22,096 bases of DNA from Coptodactyla brooksi (taxonomy: Eukaryota; Arthropoda; Insecta; Coleoptera; Scarabaeidae): positions 1 through 22,096 of the forward strand of contig JAWQRM010000494.1 in the NCBI GenBank assembly GCA_033557675.1, given 5' to 3'. This document shows, one piece after another, positions 18,069 to 22,096 of this stretch; positions within the stretch are counted from its first letter, which is position 1; each line of letters begins with the position of its first letter. The notes beneath the pieces were generated by a model. It saw only the letters and a list, made by a program, of their open reading frames with translations. It was not told the origin of the DNA and did not search any database. Position numbers and translations under genes: made by a program.

Positions 18069-18866
18069 TTCTTTTCAATTACGAAATAATACGGGTATAT
18101 GCTCATAAATTGAAAAAAATAAAATGCAGAAGTTGTTGTGTATAGTATCCACTAGCTTTTGCTAAAAAAAATTCGAATCTGTTGATTATTAGTTTTGCAA
18201 TTAGTGAAGAACGAACTCATGTTTTCTGGCTAGAAATGCATTGCCATTGAAATGTCGCATTCACCGTCGTCACTTCTTATCGTGGTATGTACGACAAGGA
18301 TAGAGTTGAAAAGAGAAGAGCGCGGTCTCTTTGTGTGCGGAACGTAAGGAGTGTGCCGAACAACTTTATACTGTTTACTTATTGTGTTTACTGATAATGA
18401 AAGAAACCGCTTTTGAAGAAGCCGAATACTAATATACTTCGAACATTACTACTATAATGGAAAAGCGAAAGTTAAATTACTATAAATAAATTTGCGAAAT
18501 GAATTTAAAATATGTTTGTGAACGATGCAATATATACCTTTATTACAATAATTTCAAATAATTGTTTCGGTATTGTTTATTTATATATACATATGTAGAT
18601 AAATATTTATATTTATGTCACGGGCGAGACAAGCCCCAAGCTAAACAAAAGAAAAATTGTAAAAACATAAACACAGAAATATCGAACGATATCTACACTT
18701 TGCTAACTGCAGCGTTTGTAGGGAACAGAAGGTGATTTTTACTATCGCAGGACGCCGACTTTCATATATATTGGTAACATACGAGTAAAGGTGGGCTAGC
18801 AGATGTTTGTTTGCTTTAATGTTGATATTAGTGTTATGTTTCAAACCGAAACTCGTTCGGTTTTCT

Positions 18867-19251
18867 ACGCGAAATAAGTTTGTAGTCAATTCTTTTTACG
18901 TGATTTGTGACAGCATGACAGCAGCACTTGCTTGCAGAAACAAAATGCATGAGGACAATATAGATAATTTTAAAATTTTCTTTCACTCAAGTTTGCGTGT
19001 TTTAGAAAAAAAGAAATGACTGAAGAGGTTAAAAGAAACTTTTCATATTTACATTTGAAGATAAAAAGAATGTAATACTGCTTGGAAAATATATCAGGCA
19101 GCAAGAAAAAATATCCTCGGTATTTCCGAATATTGAAACCATTGAAAATTTTTGACTACCAATTTCTAATTCTTCTGGCGAAAGGTCTATTTCTGCGCTG
19201 AAAAGAATTAAACACGTTCTTACTACTATATCAGAAGAAAGGTTGATCGTC
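18867..19251 (+). pseudogene. hAT transposase C-terminal remnant with dimerisation motif
   Basis: VVNSFYVICDSMTAALACRN (18881 onward) matches the segment where hAT transposases of the TTF/ZMYM group have FYxxxDSL-type sequence. About 240 bp later, after two or more frameshifts and stops, PISNSSGERSISALKRIKHV, then ISEERLIV (19159-19251) gives the hAT C-terminal dimerisation motif, usually SxGERxFSxLKxIK. The N-terminal zinc finger and catalytic core are not recognisable upstream. A 70-codon frame at 18807-19019 covers only the first part. This is a separate family from the BED-finger hAT at 9813. Confidence 0.7.
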
Positions 19252-19467
19252 CGACATTCTCAGGAAACTCATCCCTTAGTCGCCTCTTACGACATGCACT
19301 GGAAGAAAAGCAGTTGATACATCCTTTTTATGTCCCTGGTTGGCATGGGACCCCCAAAATTTGTGAATTCTACTAAAAAGTTACTTGATCTCTAATCGAA
19401 TTGAAACCCTGCGGTGGCTGATCCGCTGACTGGCTGCTCCCCCTAGAAAAACTTCCTAACTACGCCC

Positions 19468-19827
19468 ATGTATGGATCTATTGGAGAGCAAACGCACTTT
19501 GGAGATATCACATTACTTGAAATCTTTGTTTATTTACACGAATCCGTGTCAAATATCAGGACCTTAAAGAAATACAACACCTTCTCACACATGTCAGAAT
19601 ATTTCCACCAGATTTCTTCATCTGATTTTCAGGCAATACAAACAAGTCCCTCCCCAAAGCTGAAATATCACAACACAAAGAAAGTGACCGATAATGACGT
19701 AACTTTTAGCGATGACAGCATTGTAGCTGTTGGTGGCGACGTCATTGCAAACGACTGCGGACCATGTTTACGACAGGACACGCTCCTTAGCGTCTCCGTT
19801 GCCGCCAGGCGGCGTTGTAATTCATAA
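19468..19827 (+). CDS. Unassigned ORF, 119 codons
   Basis: Begins MYGSIGEQTHFGDITLLEIF immediately at the right end of the hAT element and ends within GC-richer sequence (VGGDVIANDCGPCLRQD). I recognise no domain, signal peptide or membrane segment. It overlaps the next ORF in a different frame, so at most one is likely real. The rather even composition and length make it worth keeping, but a chance frame in a locally GC-rich patch is the simpler explanation. Confidence 0.2.
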   Translation: MYGSIGEQTHFGDITLLEIFVYLHESVSNIRTLKKYNTFSHMSEYFHQISSSDFQAIQTSPSPKLKYHNTKKVTDNDVTFSDDSIVAVGGDVIANDCGPCLRQDTLLSVSVAARRRCNS

Positions 19828-20164
19828 CCTGTTTACGATGCCTGCGAAAAGAAACCTTACTTGCGATCCCAACTTCAATAAGAGTGCCATTGTGCAGAAT
19901 GTCCACAATGCTCTCGCTTTGGTGCGCGGCACATTGAGGCTGTTGGTCATGTTATATGACACCGCGGCTGTGGGAAACAAGCTGCGCGAAAAGCGCTGCC
20001 TGCAACGGGTCCCACAATGTATTCGCACCTGCGAACGAAAAACGACCAAGGTACGGACGCAAGAAGTAATGGAGCGTGGCACTACACGTGGAGTAAAAAC
20101 AAATTTCTGTTTCTGCATACTTCTAATGGCGGTAATGATAATTAGTTTGGTAGAACATTACTGA
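19730..20164 (+). CDS. Unassigned ORF, 144 codons, basic with hydrophobic C-terminus
   Basis: One of the two longest uninterrupted frames with no known family in the window. It starts MVATSLQTTADHVYDRTRSL, has many Arg and Lys and several Cys in its second half (LREKRCLQRVPQCIRTCERK), and ends in a hydrophobic stretch (FCFCILLMAVMIISLVEHY) that could be a membrane anchor. No family recognised. An antisense frame at 20118-19822 of 98 codons exists, typical of GC-richer patches where stops are rare, so coding status is doubtful. There are no transposon domains in any frame here. Confidence 0.25.
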   Translation: MVATSLQTTADHVYDRTRSLASPLPPGGVVIHNLFTMPAKRNLTCDPNFNKSAIVQNVHNALALVRGTLRLLVMLYDTAAVGNKLREKRCLQRVPQCIRTCERKTTKVRTQEVMERGTTRGVKTNFCFCILLMAVMIISLVEHY

Positions 20165-20636
20165 TACGTAGGCAATAATACAGAAATGCACAGTGGTCCA
20201 AGTCGAAAGTGGTTTTTATGATGTATTGTAAATAACCTAACTGCAAAATAATGCTGCTGTTCTCTACCTACTGTATGTCAGGATCAAACTATGTGTAAAA
20301 ACCCAGAATCATTAAACACTTTTAAAACGAAACTGCGTAAGCTGGCTGTAAGTATAAATGTTATGTTGATTAGTGAATTGTATCCACTCGCCAACTGCTG
20401 TTTGACCCATAACACGCACATAAATATAATTTTCATAGTTAGTGACGGGTTTTGTGACTTCAGCCTCTGGTAATAAAAACCCCCTCATAAACAAGATTTT
20501 GCAGCCCCTATTCAGGGCCGCATTTCAGCAATAATTTACAATCTAGCCCCTGCCATATAGAAATAAGAAACATAGTAAGAACAATATTAACAAAATTACG
20601 AAACCAAATAAAGGAAGAAAAACCACTATTCATGAA
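20165..20636. other. No recognised feature; possible transposon 3' flank
   Basis: Short overlapping 60-codon frames on both strands (20291-20494) with no family resemblance. CCCCTATTCAGGGCCGCATT near 20507-20526 has the look of a DNA-transposon end, but I find no inverted partner. Confidence 0.3.
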
Positions 20637-21000
20637 CTAATAATCTTCGTCTCTTTCAAAACTACTGTCTTCTGCGTCAGAATCATTATCTGCATGTATA
20701 ATAAACTTTTGAACGTCCTGAGAAACCTAAACATTTTCTACAGTAATTACATGGTTTATACAATCCTTCCACAACGTGTTTTGTATTTCACTCACTTGTT
20801 TTTGTATTATGTCTACCACTTTCGCATGCTGTGTGGGACATTGGTTCTTTTTGTTGGAATTGATTTTTCAAATCAATTCGATGGGGTTCAAGGCACAGTA
20901 GTACGGGGGCAGCCGCAAAGCTGTGTCCTTCTTTATTGGCTTCTGCATCTACCACGTACTGAGCAGGAATATTCTGAGCTTTTATGGCTTCTAATAACTT

Positions 21001-21038
21001 TGGTTTAGTTATCTCCTCTTCAGAAGACAACTAAACCA
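21001..21038. repeat. 10-bp perfect inverted repeat inside the transposase
   Basis: TGGTTTAGTT (21001-21010) and AACTAAACCA (21029-21038) are perfectly inverted with an 18-nt spacer that also holds TCTTCAGAAGA. It lies next to the missing segment of the DDE_3-like transposase. Confidence 0.85.
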
Positions 21039-21048
21039 GCTTCACCAC

Positions 21049-21083
21049 TTCCAGCTTTACCTATTTCGCAGGTAAAGCTGGAA
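21049..21083. repeat. 14-bp perfect hairpin inside the transposase
   Basis: TTCCAGCTTTACCT (21049-21062) and AGGTAAAGCTGGAA (21070-21083) are perfectly inverted around a 7-nt loop. This occupies the place where the second catalytic Asp region would be expected. Confidence 0.9.
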
Positions 21084-21678
21084 TTCATATCCTGACGATA
21101 ATTGGCCGAGCACTTCCCTATACTTCTAGCAGACAACAAAAGCCCATCTTTCACCCATCCTTGATCACTGCCGGCATGTAAAATTATCACCCTTTTTCAT
21201 CTGGATGGTGGCGTATCTAATAAGCACCTACCACTGTCATCCACAAAACCTTTGTATGGTGAGTATCATACCGCGTTTCATCCAAATATATTATAGGTAT
21301 TCCTTCTTCTCGAAATTTTCTAATTGCATTGATGTAATTCCATCTTAAATCTTTCAATCGTGTCGATTCCATTATAGTCAACCTTTTATTCAATGCTTTG
21401 TATTTAAATCCATTGGCATGTAAATATTTACACACAGTTTCTGCACAGCAATTGATTTCGAAACCACTTAGGGACAATTTTTTCATAAGGCTGCTAACAC
21501 TTGGAACGGATCCTTCCTTGTACATACTGTGTAATGTTACAATTCTCTGTACCGTAGATTGAGGAACTTCCATCAGTTCACTTGTCACCTTAGGTGCCGA
21601 ACAGTTTTTGGCTTTTAGATTTTCATAAACCTTAGTAATTAATTACGGCTTTCTTACGGCTTCCCACGAATGAAACAT

Positions 21679-22096
21679 ATTAATAATACCAACAATGTAC
21701 GAAAGTGACAAAGGCTTACTTCAAAACAAAATTTTGAACATCTTTACCTGCATTATACAAGTCGAAGATATTTTCCGGTACCATACAGATTTTAAGCCGC
21801 GCCCGCGATACGTACTGGGGGGAGGGGCCTGTGCGTTGAACGGTTAGAGGTGAGGTCGGTCGCGTCTTGCACGTCGATGGGAATATGTATCGGGAGAATA
21901 TCGTACTTACGTAAAGCGGAGATCTTAGAAATATCTCCTCTTAAATGTTATTTGCATTAAATGTTCATTGCACAAAAGGAACATAAATCTATTCTTATAA
22001 AAGGAAAATAAAAAAATATTCTAAAATAAAATAAATTCTTAAAATCCCATTTGAACATAAAAAAGAACACTAAGTTAAAAAAAATTACAATAACGG
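21679..22096. other. Window edge: GC-richer patch, then AT-rich sequence
   Basis: CpG-rich sequence at about 21790-21900 (GCCGCGCCCGCGATACGTAC, a G-run, GGTCGGTCGCGTC) lies upstream of the transposase and could be its 5' end or flank. The last 150 bp are A-rich without an ORF. No inverted partner of the G-run was found near the other end of the transposase. Confidence 0.3.

Larger units (their letters stand above)
17503..19470 (+). mobile_element. Probable hAT element with related inverted ends
   Basis: The left end CATAGGCGTAGTTAAGGGGG (17503-17522) and the inverse of the right end, CATGGGCGTAGTTAGGAAG (19452-19470), match closely. Ends of the GGCGTAG type are common in insect hAT elements with TTF or ZMYM-like transposases. 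A hAT transposase C-terminus lies inside in the matching orientation (18867-19251). The left half shows no recognisable transposase. Flanking octamers (TATACGCT and TATGGATC) agree only at their first three bases, so the 8-bp target duplication expected for hAT is not confirmed. Confidence 0.55.
20637..21678 (-). pseudogene. IS630-Tc1-mariner superfamily transposase, DDE_3-like, broken
   Basis: Minus strand, from MFHSWEAVRKP, a TAA stop (21645-21643), then LITKVYENLKAKN and an HTH segment (TSELMEVPQSTVQRIVTL). The catalytic domain gives IPIIYLDETRYDTHHT with the first catalytic Asp, then in other frames IILHAGSDQGWVKDGLLL, YRQDMNSS, and after a gap KPKLLEAIKAQNIPAQYVVD, EANKEGHSF and LEPHRIDLKNQFQ. 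This last is a mutated form of the usual NPIELxWxxxK segment holding the third acidic residue. The stretch with the second Asp is missing and replaced by two hairpins (21001-21083). The C-terminus VVDIIQKQVSEIQNTLWKDC ends in an acidic tail (DNDSDAEDSSFERDEDY) with TAG at 20639-20637. Clearly a third transposase lineage in this window, distinct from copies A-C and 16181. Confidence 0.82.

Noticed and set aside
17495..19478. 8-bp target-site duplication for the hAT element
   Set aside because: TATACGCT and TATGGATC share only TAT at the start, so no duplication can be claimed.
20694..21008. 104-codon plus-strand frame
   Set aside because: It is antisense to the DDE_3-like transposase C-terminal part, whose motifs are on the minus strand.
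1..22096. CRISPR array, bacterial operon or phage content
   Set aside because: There are no regularly spaced short repeats, and the transposon families and base composition are those of an animal genome.

Overview
This is a eukaryotic, probably insect, intergenic window. It is strongly AT-rich and contains no intact gene that I can recognise. It holds decayed copies of at least four transposon superfamilies known from arthropods: Penelope-like retroelements (PLEs) with a GIY-YIG nuclease domain, piggyBac, hAT, and mariner/IS630-Tc1. No species can be named. The case for an arthropod rests on this mixture of families, the AT-richness and the absence of any operon-like layout.

Layout. 1-1300: Penelope debris on both strands, with several copies of a hammerhead-ribozyme-like terminal motif and a short GIY-YIG remnant. 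1300-3860: AT-rich and featureless. 3860-4420: a CpG-rich island with no credible ORF. 5027-5224: a foldback repeat. 5380-6282: a piggyBac transposase pseudogene, broken at 6283 by a head-to-head inverted pair of Penelope fragments. The right-hand fragment (6535-7614) carries the RT YVDD motif, the GIY-YIG domain and a hammerhead-like tail. 8101-8544: a second Penelope RT fragment on the minus strand. 9813-10140: a BED-finger hAT remnant. 10511-15740: a repeat array in which broken mariner transposase pieces (A, B, C) alternate with two other repeat modules, here called U and V. 15990-16170: a weak Penelope remnant. 16181-16665: a mariner deletion derivative on the minus strand with about 31-bp inverted ends. 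17503-19470: a probable hAT element with related ends and a transposase C-terminal remnant. 19470-20636: two unassigned ORFs. 20637-21678: a third kind of IS630-Tc1-mariner transposase pseudogene on the minus strand.

The transposase and reverse transcriptase relics all carry stops, frameshifts or deletions, so nothing here is likely to be mobile today. Two patterns go beyond ordinary transposon debris. The first is a family of about 43-nt hammerhead-like motifs with compensating stem changes between copies; some are followed by a pol III box-A-like sequence. The second is a set of short, near-perfect inverted duplications with tiny loops, several of them located inside or next to deletions in the transposons.
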